The position numbers were made by a program, and so were the translations under genes. Under the pieces are notes generated by a model, which did no database searches, had not been told where the DNA came from, and saw nothing but the letters and a program-made list of their open reading frames with translations. Of a stretch of DNA of 64,000 bases, positions 49,961 through 59,709 are shown in pieces. Numbering within the stretch: position 1 is the stretch's first letter; each line of letters opens with the position of its first letter. The stretch is taken from contig OZ234498.1 of the NCBI GenBank assembly GCA_965153455.1, positions 19,406,001 to 19,470,000 on the forward strand, written 5' to 3'. This stretch comes from Sphagnum compactum. Its lineage: Eukaryota > Bryophyta > Sphagnopsida > Sphagnales.

Positions 49961-50904
49961 TTTAAAATTATTTTTCATAGGTTATTATTTTATATTCTAA
50001 GTTATTTTTACTTTAGGTCATTATATTTTGTTTTAGATTATTTTAAAGTTATTATGCTTAGAATAAAATAATTTATAATAACATTAAGTAAAATGACCTT
50101 GAATAATTTAATTTTAAATAATTTAAAAGCTTATAATAAACTAGTTAAGATACTTTAAGGTAAAATAATATATAATAATTTAGGGTGCAATAATTTATAA
50201 TAGCCTATAATAACATAAAATATAAGTTAGAATAACTAAAGTAGCTTAAAATAATATAGGGTATATCATAAAGTAACATAGATAAAATATTTTTAAAAAC
50301 ATAGAAATAAACCTATTTGTTATAGTAAATTGTAATAGTGAATTATGTTAACTAGAAATGAAACATGATGTTTACATAGTGATATTATAATGAAATAACT
50401 TTCACTAGGTGAAATCAGTAAAATGCAATGAAGTTATTTCACTTTTAAGGTCCCATAGTGATTTAAGCTAGTAAATTACACCCCACTTTGGTAGTAGTGC
50501 TTGAACTTAATACTAACCTAATCCATTTAAAGCAAGTTTTAGTTTTTTATGATCACCTTCTTGCATGGTGTGTTGTAACCCCCCTCAACAACTTCGAAAT
50601 TTTTACATTATTAAGTTATAGTGAAAAAATTGACAACCACCAAGTTTTTGTGTTTTTTTTCAAAACCATGTGCTGATGATGCATTCATTTCAACTTCATA
50701 ATCTTGATGCAACAAAGGATGAAGTTTTGGAGTGTTCTAGGTTTGTGCTCTAGTAGACTTGAATATGGTACAATTTTGAAGTGTTAGAAGTCAATTTTAG
50801 TTTGTTGCATAATCATTTGTTGTTTTCATTGTTTGAGTGTAACATTTTGCATAAAATTATTTCTAGGGTTTTCTTCTTTGAATTGTTTCTGTGATGGCAA
50901 GTGT

Positions 50905-53578
50905 TATCATTGAACAGCTAAAGTATTACGTTACAATGGTAGAAAGTTGTAGAAGAGAGCTTGGCCATCACCAAATCCAAGAAAGATGCAGGTGTTATGG
51001 TTGTAGTTAAGGCGTGCAGCCAAATGGAGGATCGTAACAATCACCTCTGTGAAGTAGAAGAAGCCCTTCAAACCCTAATTATAAAGCTGGAGAGCAGTAA
51101 TGCTGAGGAAAAAGAAGACCTACAATAGCAAATCAACACACAAAAAAGGTTGTCACTGTATTCAAGAGTCTTGTAGAAGCAAAAATTTCTACTTATGAAA
51201 ACTTGAGTAAGGTTTTAGATAATGTAGGGGGTGCTTTGTATGCCTTGGAAGGGAAACTAGTAGTTTCCCAACGAAATGACAGTGTTGCATAATCCCTCTT
51301 TAATAAGGTCCATAAGGGGTTGGTCACTTCTTCTTGCATTCCACTTCCATCACCTAATTTGGAAAGCAATGAACCAACTTGTTTATGGGTTGAACACTAT
51401 CCTTTTTGTGGATTGGGTTTCAAGCATTTATGGGCAGGACAAATCGCTTCTTGTAAACATGTTTACCACAATTGGTGTGTATTTGTTCATTTCAATGAAT
51501 CCACAAAATGTATTGATGCTTTGTGTGGGGAAGAAATGCACGAGGGTTGGTGGAATTCTACAAGAATCATTAAGCTTGGGAGTGGAGCAATGTTGGAGCC
51601 TTGCAAACAATCTTCCATAAAGAAGACATGGTGAAATCATGCACTAGGTAAGTACACATCAAACTTGGGAAATTTTGTTGTTGTTACTTATGGTTAAACA
51701 TATGGTTTTTTGTACTCTTGAGTCAATTGGAAAAATGAACCTTGGAACTTGACAATGGAGAGAATTTTCCACTTTTTGTACTATTGGATTTCCATCCTAA
51801 GATAGGAATCAAGTTCATAGTCACATAAAATTCTTTAATGTCAATCTAAATGTACATGAAAGTTGTAGAAATCCTATGTTTTTTCATTAGCTTCACCTAA
51901 GTTACTTGAAAATGTTCCATTCATAGTGTTATATATCCCATATCAGTCTAATTGCCTATTTAAAATTTCCTCTTTTGATTCTTGGGTGGGTACATATCCA
52001 TACATTTCCTTAACTTGGAAATTTTATGTATGGAAGAATAAGTTATGTACATTAATGTGACTTATATGGTGCTTGGAATACTTTCAAAGTCCTTAAATGT
52101 ATGTGCATGTTTGATTTATGTAGTATGATCTTCAATATGATGTACATTAAGTGATTTATGTGATGTTTAAATATTTTTGTAGTCCTTAACTTCCTTGCAA
52201 GTTCTGATTTGTGTAGTTGTGTGGTAGATTGTGTGGCATGTGTGAATTCATGTACATTAAATGACATTTTTATGGAGATTTTTTCTAAAATCCTTACATG
52301 TCCAAACAACTTTTGATTTATGTAATTGTGTGACTTAGAGCGACATAATCTATATGGATATTCCTTAACTGTATATGTATAGGGTTAGATTTATGTAGAT
52401 CTTGTGTGCATTCATGTACATTCTAATGACTTCTATGTGGACAATTGCAAAAGCACTTTGATATTCCTTAAGTGTACATATATTGGGTTAGATTTATGTA
52501 AATCTTGTGTGCATTTACGTACATTTTGGTGACTTCTATGTGGACAATTACAAAACATTTTGATAGTCCTTAAATGTATATGCAAGGTTAATTGTACATA
52601 GAACTTCTATGCATTGTAGTATACACTACGGTGACTAGACCAAATGTGGCAAAGTCTTTAGATAATAAATGTAGATTTGATCCATTAGTTGTGTTCATGT
52701 GCGTTGGGAATCTTGTGATCTAAAAGAAAATTTGCCAATTTGTGTTCTTATGTGATTTTTTTATAGGGGCTAAAGGTTTGAAGCTTGAACCTACTTCCAT
52801 GACTCTATCAGGAGCCCAACCATGGTTGTTGAAGGACCCTCATTCCCAAGTACTTCAAGGCAGTTTATACAAGGTCCATGATAATAGCCCAAGTGTGGGC
52901 AGTATACATATGAAGTAGCAACCTAGCAACCAAATCATGGACACTGAAGTCACTAGTCCATTGAAAGCCAATAAGGGCAAAACAATTTTAGAGGGTGTTG
53001 TAGATGCACAAGTACATGATAAAGAGAAAAAGGTTCAGTCAATGGTTAAACCTCCAATTGCAAGGAAGGAGTTACATCTTGATAATGCAATTAAGGATGA
53101 TGTTAGCGATGGAGAGGATAACCATGACACTTATGAGGCAAAGGATGTTCATGAAGCTAACAAAAACCAGGGGGCATCAAGTGAAGATGATGAAGACCCT
53201 GTTTTATGCAAGAAAAGAAATCTACTGACAAACCTGATGAAAATGGCAAGGACCATGATGGCTTCTAAAAACCACCACGAACAAAAAAGAAACCAATTCG
53301 AAGCAAATTCTTGGCATTCCAAGGACATAGATTGAAATGGAAAATGTGTTTAATCTTGTTAGGGCATTGACAACTTTGTAATGATGCCCACTTGCAAGTG
53401 GAAAGCCTGGACAATCATCACAATTGTTAAAATTTGGCCTAATGACCCGAGTGTTAATTGTATGCTAAATGAAAATATGAAAAATTACTTGAAAGCTGAA
53501 AGGATTTTGGCTGAGGACAATTACAAGTTGATTGAAAAAACAACATATTTTGAAGATTTGAATGTAGATGGCAATTAA
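50905..53578 (+). pseudogene. Unknown RING-like gene relic, two exon blocks
   Basis: Block one (about 50,905-51,647) reads as a coiled coil rich in Glu, Lys and Leu (NNHLCEVEEALQTL), then a Cys/His cluster with ASCKHVYHNWC and CIDALC, like the core of a RING finger. It then meets a GTAAGT donor at 51,648. Block two starts after a T-rich TATAG acceptor at 52,766. The codon split across the junction fits exactly (G, then GG), so this is a real former intron of 1119 bp. Block two is acidic and Lys-rich (KDDVSDGEDNHD) and ends at 53,578. Damage: TAG at 51,126, TAA at 51,290, TGA at 51,632, TAG near 52,917, more stops after 53,332, and a lost base in the A-run at 51,142-51,147. I do not recognise the full architecture; a RING-type protein or a transposon accessory protein are both possible. 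Confidence 0.55.
52040..52620 (+). repeat. Degenerate ~100-110-bp tandem repeat in old intron
   Basis: The word ATGTACATT followed by TGACTT-like sequence recurs at about 52,046, 52,141, 52,251, 52,415 and 52,518. The best two units share GGTTAGATTTATGTA, CTTGTGTGCATT and GACTTCTATGTGGACAATT. The array lies inside the inferred intron of the broken gene. Confidence 0.7.
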
Positions 53579-55210
53579 CATTGCACAAGTATTTCAACTT
53601 TCCATTTTTATTTTTATTTTTCAACAACAAATGAATCTTTTGTTGCTCCTTTTGTTTAAATTTAACATTTTCAGATTTCTACAACAAGTTTTCTCACATA
53701 AGGGCTTAAAATGAGCTAATTTACAAGAGTTGAACATTGTATGGCAAGTTATTGGGTTTTTGTATGGGATTATTGGGGTGGGGGTTTGGGGTGTTAATAG
53801 GTGAGACAAATTGCATTGCAATGGGTAGAGTTTTTTTGCAAATTGTGGTTCAATTCTCTCACAAGTTACTATAATAGGAATGTGCTTTTAGACAAGTGGA
53901 AAAATTACGATCATATAAATTTTGAATATGCATAACCTTTGTATGTATTCGTAGTTCATTTGAATTTTAAAATTGACAAATTCATATCTATTTCTACAAT
54001 AAGTTTCTGAAAGTTTTCAATGCATATCTGTTTATTACATTTGTTTACAAAATATGCTTTAAATTAATATCTTGGAATTAACTTAAAATGTGGTATCAGG
54101 CCAACATTGGTTTAACAACACTAGTTTGAACCCATCAGATGCATGTATGGTGATGGGGACCTAAGGTGTAAGTTTGTGTAGGGTTTCCACCGTAGGCAAA
54201 CATTTAATACCAAAACTTCTTAGGCATTACCTAGCGTCAAAAGTGACACTACTTTTGATTTTTGATTTTTTTTTTGTGATACCCAATGGTACCCACCACA
54301 TATCACAAGAAAAAATAAAATGAAGCATGGCATTTCAAAAAACGAAATGCCTATATCTATGGGCATTTCATTTTTCAAAATGCCCCATGGAATTTTGTGC
54401 TCCATAAGAATACTTCCAAATACACTAAGAAAACTCCTAGAGGTTTTTACGCTTTTGCATTTCAAACTTAAAGTTCAATTCCATGTCCATGGGCCATATA
54501 TTAGGTTATAGTTCAAACATAAGGGATGAAGTGGTATAGTCACATGTGGTGTGTAGTTGTAACAAGGAAGAGATTAACAAAGAATTTCTTCACCAATTTG
54601 TGGTCCAACAAAACAAGGTAAATTTTGTACTTTGGATCTTCATAGAATTGGAGGAAAGGACTTATAGAAAGTAAATTCATCATCTTTTGCAAATGACTGC
54701 TAACGTTAAATGAGTCAAGTGATTTAGTCACTGTGTAAGTAGAAGGAGAAATGGGTAATAGTTAGAACTTAAAAAGGGAGGTAAAGTGTTAAGAAATGCA
54801 ACTAATCATGTAGTGGATGTGGAGCCAGTCTGGGCCTGGGTTTAGGGTTTAGGGGTTTAACTAGCCACTTGGGTGGCAATTTGAAGGTAGCAACTTCGAA
54901 CACTATGATTTTGGTCACCAAAGTTGAACTCCAATGCAAAGGTGGATTGTGTCAAACTTGTGAGGCTCTAGAAGTCTCCATTTGCTTTGGCAGGCTGTAC
55001 ATAGAGCCTCTCCAGAGATGCCCAGTATGTGACCTGCAAAAATATGTCTCATATCCATGTTTTTGTTATTTACATTTTTCCAACCCCACCCATAGAACTA
55101 AAAGAGGGACTGCAAATTGGTGGTAAAATCCCAGAAACTTAGCTGACATATCTACCACCAACTGCCTGGTCAGCTAAGTTTTCCAAATTTTTACAAAATG
55201 TGGATTCTTG
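53579..55210. other. Intergenic DNA, no gene supported
   Basis: AT-rich at first, becoming more mixed after 54,780. No domain-bearing frame was seen. A short inverted repeat of AAATGCC-type words occurs around 54,330-54,385. The last 8 bases are the left target duplication of the next MITE. Confidence 0.4.
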
Positions 55211-55538
55211 GGCCACAGTGAACGAGCACCCACCAGTACACCATCCACTGGATGCCCCTTATTATACTCCCTTATGGATGAACCTCAACTGAGTTAATAT
55301 TTGGTTTCACCTTACTAACCAATTCTGTGGAAAATAGGTAACTGGCGAGAAGTAGACAGTTTATACATAGGTAAGGGCTGTTTTTACCTACCTACCTACA
55401 AGTAGGTTGTTACCTACTTGTGGGTTGTTAGTAGGTAGGTAGTAAGAAAAAAACAACTGAGCCAACAGAAAACTGTTTCCCAACAACTTGCCATCCATCC
55501 TTCATGATGCACTGGTGGGTGCTTGTACACTGTGGCCA
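55211..55538 (+). mobile_element. hAT-like MITE, copy 3
   Basis: A 328-bp element starting GGCCACAGTGAACGAGCACC and ending GGTGCTTGTACACTGTGGCCA, with a perfect 8-bp target duplication GATTCTTG (55,203-55,210 and 55,539-55,546). It shares with the 5325 copy the CCATCCACTGGATG, GGATGAACCTCAAC, AGGTAAGGGCTGTTTTTAC and AACAGAAAACTGTTTCC blocks. The core has CCTACC and TAGGTAGG in opposition. No protein. The 8-bp duplication in non-repetitive DNA is the best support for hAT assignment in this window. Confidence 0.85.
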
Positions 55539-55794
55539 GATTCTTGCAGAAGTGAACTCTCTGAATTCAGATGTGAAGCTACCCTAGTACCTGGCCAGGT
55601 TCAGCAACAACTAAGAAGGTGCTTAATAATTACTAGTGGGTACCCGTTAATTGTTTCAACCAATTAATAACTCTTGTTGTTGTTCTGTCTGTGTACTATA
55701 TAAGCAGTGTTGGGCGGGTATTTGATATGTTGAATAACCTCCACGTCTGGGTATTTGTAAAATGGGAATTAAAAGAATTAAAACTTGGAGTCAA

Positions 55795-55950
55795 AGAATC
55801 ACAAGTTCCGGGTATTTGAAAAAAATTCAGAATCAAAGAATCGCTGCCGGTTCTGGTTATTTCAAAAAAACCTCACAGAACTGTCGGGTTTCACGAAAAC
55901 CTAGAAAAGAGGAGCCAGGCAGGTTTTTGGGCGGTTATTTTACTTTTACA
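55795..55950 (+). repeat. Dispersed repeat, copy 1
   Basis: GGGTATTTGAAA, GCCGGTTCTGGTTATTTCAAAAA, a CGGGTTTCACGAAAA-like block and GGCGGTTATTT occur in the same order and spacing as a related segment at about 57,822-57,935. A TATATAAG box-like word lies upstream near 55,697. The family is unknown. Confidence 0.5.
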
Positions 55951-55968
55951 ATTTGGGATCTGTGTTTC

Positions 55969-56079
55969 AGGACCTCGACAGACGGACAGACGAGATCTGG
56001 GTTTCAGGACCTCGACAAACAGACAGACGGGATCTGAGTTTCAGGACATTGATAGACGAACAGACGAGATCTGGGTTTT
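55969..56079 (+). repeat. 37-bp tandem repeat, three units
   Basis: Units at 55,969-56,005, 56,006-56,042 and 56,043-56,079 each start AGGAC and contain a GACAGAC- or GACGAACAGAC-type stretch, then GATCTG-GTTT. A partial unit precedes them. The repeat keeps an open frame across part of it, but 37 is not a multiple of 3, so it is not a protein repeat. Confidence 0.85.
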
Positions 56080-56159
56080 TGTTTCCTCGAATTGATACTT
56101 CAAAATTGACCCCTCAAATTGGCACCTCGACAGACGCACAGACAGACTTAGTGAAATAA

Positions 56160-58994
56160 TATATATTATTATTTTCATCATCTAAGGTGCGCAGTAAAAA
56201 TAATAATATTTCACAATTAGGCATTATACTAAATAATGAAGCCTAGTGTGCTTGAGAATTTCTTTTAGATTATTGGGATGGCAGATGGGTATTTTTCAAA
56301 AGTTTTGGCAATTTCAAAAAGTAATTAATTTAATGCCTAACGGTGAGCTAGGTACGAGAATACTGGGCAGCAGAGAGTGTCTCTGAATCATTTGCAGAAG
56401 TGAAATTGACTTTGAACTACAAAGTTTTTCTAGCCTCGATTTGTTGCAAATCTTATTGCATTGGTACTTGAAGTCAGTGGGCTTCATCAAATAATTAGCT
56501 CAGTCATGACTTTGCTTCATCAGCTTCGTGCTGGGGGAGCCATGCTGTGTCACATTCGCATTTAAAAGTCAATCGGTGCTCATGTTCATGCATACACACT
56601 TCATGAGACAATCCCAATTGTGCATGGTAAGTGTTAATTAACATATAAAGTATCACTTAAATGGAGCTGTAAAGCTACTTTTGCTTTCGACTATCTCACT
56701 GATTTCAGTGCAAAAAGATCTCACATTGTGTGAGCCATCCAGACACACTTTGGGTGAAGTTCTTCTGGTCATCAGCTGGGATCCCAGAAAAATTTGTCAC
56801 TACCTACTTGGGAATATCAAGAGAAAGGACTAGGCTATGCACATGGGTGCCATAATCCATGGCGTCGTGGACACAAGGCCTTAACATCGAATGTTTTAAT
56901 TACATTAATCAAATTACAGTTCCATGCTTCCAAAACTGATACGTGAGCAATGCATGGATATAATACTATGTTAAAGGGCCAGCTTCAACTACACATTGTT
57001 GGCTTTTGAATAATTAGTCAATTGTGAAGATTTCATATTTTTAAATGGAATATCATCATAATTATCATAGCCTACACTCTGAATAATTTCATTACTTATA
57101 TCACAATATTATAGTAGATGATGGAAAAATATGTAATTTCAACATTTTAAAAACGAATTTATTTTTTGAAAAATAAAAATTATTCGTTGTGAACATGGAA
57201 ACTGACCCTAGTACGCTGTCGAAGCCGCAAGGTACCTAGAGTAATAATGTGCCTATATGGTATATTTGTTGGTTCTTGTCATTTTGATATTATCCACCAC
57301 CCAAACCCAGAAGGGATTTCTGGTCTTAGTAGGTACTCACCCTCTTAGGAAGTGTATTATTAGCCCAAGCAAAAATTGTGACAAACAATTTTAGGGTTAA
57401 AAAGTCCATGTAGCCAATGAGAAAGCTCAAGGTGCACTTAGGAGGGCCCAATTTTTTTCTTGAGGGGAAGGGGGTGGTTAGATTCTAGAATTTTTTTGGA
57501 TTTTAGTGTTCTACCATGTTCTCAAACTGTTCCCAAAAGGTTCCCAATTATTCCCAATCATGCTCTCAATGTGTTCCCAATAGCACCACACTTTATCCTT
57601 GCCCAGGTTTTCACCCTTGTAAAGCCAAAGGCAGGCTACATAATTTCTTATTTTGGGAAGGTTCATAGTGTAAGTATTTATTTTGCTTTGTGGCCAATTA
57701 AAGAGGACCATAACCACCACAAACAAACCAACCAACCAACCAACCCACCCAAAAAAAAAAACTTAAAAAATGCACCCCCACACCTACTAATTAGTATCAT
57801 TGACAATCTGTACCAGTGAGCTGGGCAGTTATTCGAATTTTCAAAGACCTGCCAGTCCTGGATATTTCAAAAATATTAGAACTTGTGGTTTTCATGAAAA
57901 AAACAGTTCCTTTTTTCTGGCTGGTTATTTGTTTTATTTTTTTTAATTTGTTGAGAACCGTGGTTATAAACCAAAATGGGGACTTTGATTTTTGGAGAGC
58001 CATGATTATGAATCCTAAGGACCACCCTGATACCCTCTGGTGATTTTACCAAAATGTGAGAAATAAAATAATTTTAAAATGGAGCATTCTGTCACATTTT
58101 CCTCATTTTTGCTTTAAAAGGATCGAAATTCGAAAAAAAATTGGGAAAATTTTCATCACATTCGGAATTTCGAATTTAGTTTGGTAGCATTTTGTTTAAT
58201 TACTTTTTTCACTATTCAGGCATGATTTAGATAGGTTCTAAAAACCTGTTGCCATTGGATGCTAAAATCACTCTGGGGATGCTAGCCAACATTGATTGAC
58301 GCAACATAAAAAATTTGAAAAACATATATCAGTAGTGCCCACACAAAACCTTAGGAATTGTTGTGTCGATTGGACCATTGCCATGAGGCCTATTAGTGGC
58401 CATATTAAGCCCAAAAGGGATATTTAATAATATGTTGAAGTAATTTAAATAAATTTTGGGATTTTGCCATGGTACCAGTGTGAGTGCAGTTCACCAAAGG
58501 CAAAGGAAGGACGTGAGGGCGCTGTCTCAAAGTCATCACCCATGAATTCTAGGGCACAAGGTGGGTCTGAAGTATCCTAGCTGATGATGAAAAAGGATGG
58601 GTGAGGAGGCTTTGGTTTCATTAGGCATCACAGTTGAATAGCAAGTTCGTTGTTGGTGGGTGTTAGCAGAACAATTACTCAATTTTTAAGATTCAATTTC
58701 GACAAATAAATAAAATATTCCAGAATATTTCAAAAGATGCTTCATTTTCCTTCACAAATATTTGTTTTGCTGAAAGATTTTTTTTTTAAAATTTGAAATG
58801 TCAGCATGTGTAGAAAGAATATAATTTTTCAAGTAGGCTAGATACATGCATTTAACAAACTGAAAGTGGGTGAGGCAAAATAATAAGAGAGAAATAAAGG
58901 AAAACATGCATGTTCCACAGCGAGTCGTCCAACTGCTGAGTCATTCAAGCGCAATTTTCTCGAACCGTCAGTTTGGTACCAACGGCCCTGCTTT
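56160..58994. other. Intergenic DNA upstream of PDC
   Basis: No gene is supported. It contains the second copy of the dispersed repeat at 57,822-57,935. The last few hundred bases are the likely promoter of the pyruvate decarboxylase gene, but no clear TATA box could be chosen. Confidence 0.4.
57822..57935 (+). repeat. Dispersed repeat, copy 2
   Basis: Matches the segment at 55,795-55,950: GGGCAGTTATTCGAA, CCAGTCCTGGATATTTCAAAAA, TGGTTTTCATGAAAA and GGCTGGTTATTTG in the same order. Both copies lie on the + strand. Confidence 0.45.
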
Positions 58995-59045
58995 GCGCAG
59001 TCGCCATCTACGCGCAATCGCCATCTACGCGCAGTCGCCATCCAC
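58995..59045 (+). repeat. 17-bp tandem repeat, three units, PDC leader
   Basis: Three units of GCGCAGTCGCCATCTAC (58,995-59,011, 59,012-59,028, 59,029-59,045) with single-base differences. They sit in the promoter or 5' UTR region of the pyruvate decarboxylase gene and are more GC-rich than their surroundings. Confidence 0.85.
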
Positions 59046-59147
59046 CACTACCCTAAACCCCAGAAGCCAACAAATAGCCAAGTTCTGCGTTCCACATTTC
59101 CAAGTCTTTCCTTTGGACAAACAAACGACAACAGCGTTTGTAAACAT

Positions 59148-59180
<33 letters not shown>

Positions 59181-59225
59181 TTCTCTCTCACTCACACTTT
59201 TTTCACACACTTTTTTCTCTCTCAA
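59148..59225. repeat. CT/CA microsatellite in PDC leader
   Basis: A (CT)n run followed by CA repeats and further CT-rich sequence. Pyrimidine-rich CT repeats are common in plant 5' UTRs near the transcription start. Confidence 0.8.
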
Positions 59226-59234
59226 TCAACACAG

Positions 59235-59679
59235 GTGATCTTCTTCACGTTTTTCTTCATCTGCTTACAGTAGTCTAGTCGTTGTGTCATTGTGTTTTCT
59301 TGTTGTTGTTGTTGTTGCTATGTAGATCGATATAAAGCTGGTGTTCAGCTGCTCGAGTTACATACATACATACATACATATATACATGCATACATTTTCC
59401 TCCTAATATTGCAAAACATATCGTTCACGTTTGGTAAAGCTTTCGAGTAGTAGGTGTTTTCTCGTTATCTATCTAGTTGCAAATAATATTGGCATCTTCA
59501 GTATTTTTCTTTTGCTCGTGGAGAGGAGAAACAGGAGCATATCTTTGCGAATATTAATGCAATGGTGGAGCTAATGGGAAGTCAGACCTAGAGAGATCTG
59601 ACTGACAGTTAGTTAGTTAGTTAGTTTTTTTTTTTTTTTGTTAATAATTTTTTCTGGGGGTGGGAAGTGTTTTCTGCAG
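59235..59679 (+). other. Probable 5' UTR intron of PDC
   Basis: A donor GTGATC after CAACACAG (59,234/59,235) and an acceptor TTTTCTGCAG (ending 59,679), with T-rich sequence before it, bracket 445 bp. The coding ATG lies 30 bp into the next exon at 59,710. It contains an ATAC microsatellite near 59,360-59,394. Inferred from splice-site consensus and the CT-rich leader upstream. Confidence 0.4.
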
Positions 59680-59709
59680 ATCAATTGTCAGCTCGTTGCT
59701 GCAGTGGCA

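Larger units (their letters stand above)
47955..50499. mobile_element. Non-autonomous CACTA element, ~2.5 kb
   Basis: The left end starts CACTACTAGGAAA and the right end finishes TTTGGTAGTAGTG. The triplet CTT is duplicated on both sides (47,952-47,954 and 50,500-50,502), as expected for CACTA (EnSpm/CMC) transposons. TTTCACTA and CATAGTGA words recur near both ends as subterminal repeats. The interior encodes no transposase; it holds a SINE head near 48,400 and a long degenerate tandem repeat. It would need a transposase from elsewhere to move. It lies between coding blocks of an unrecognised broken gene. Confidence 0.85.

Noticed and set aside
59146-59225. Minus-strand Arg/Glu-rich frame over the PDC leader
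   Set aside because: It is produced by the CT microsatellite read antisense.
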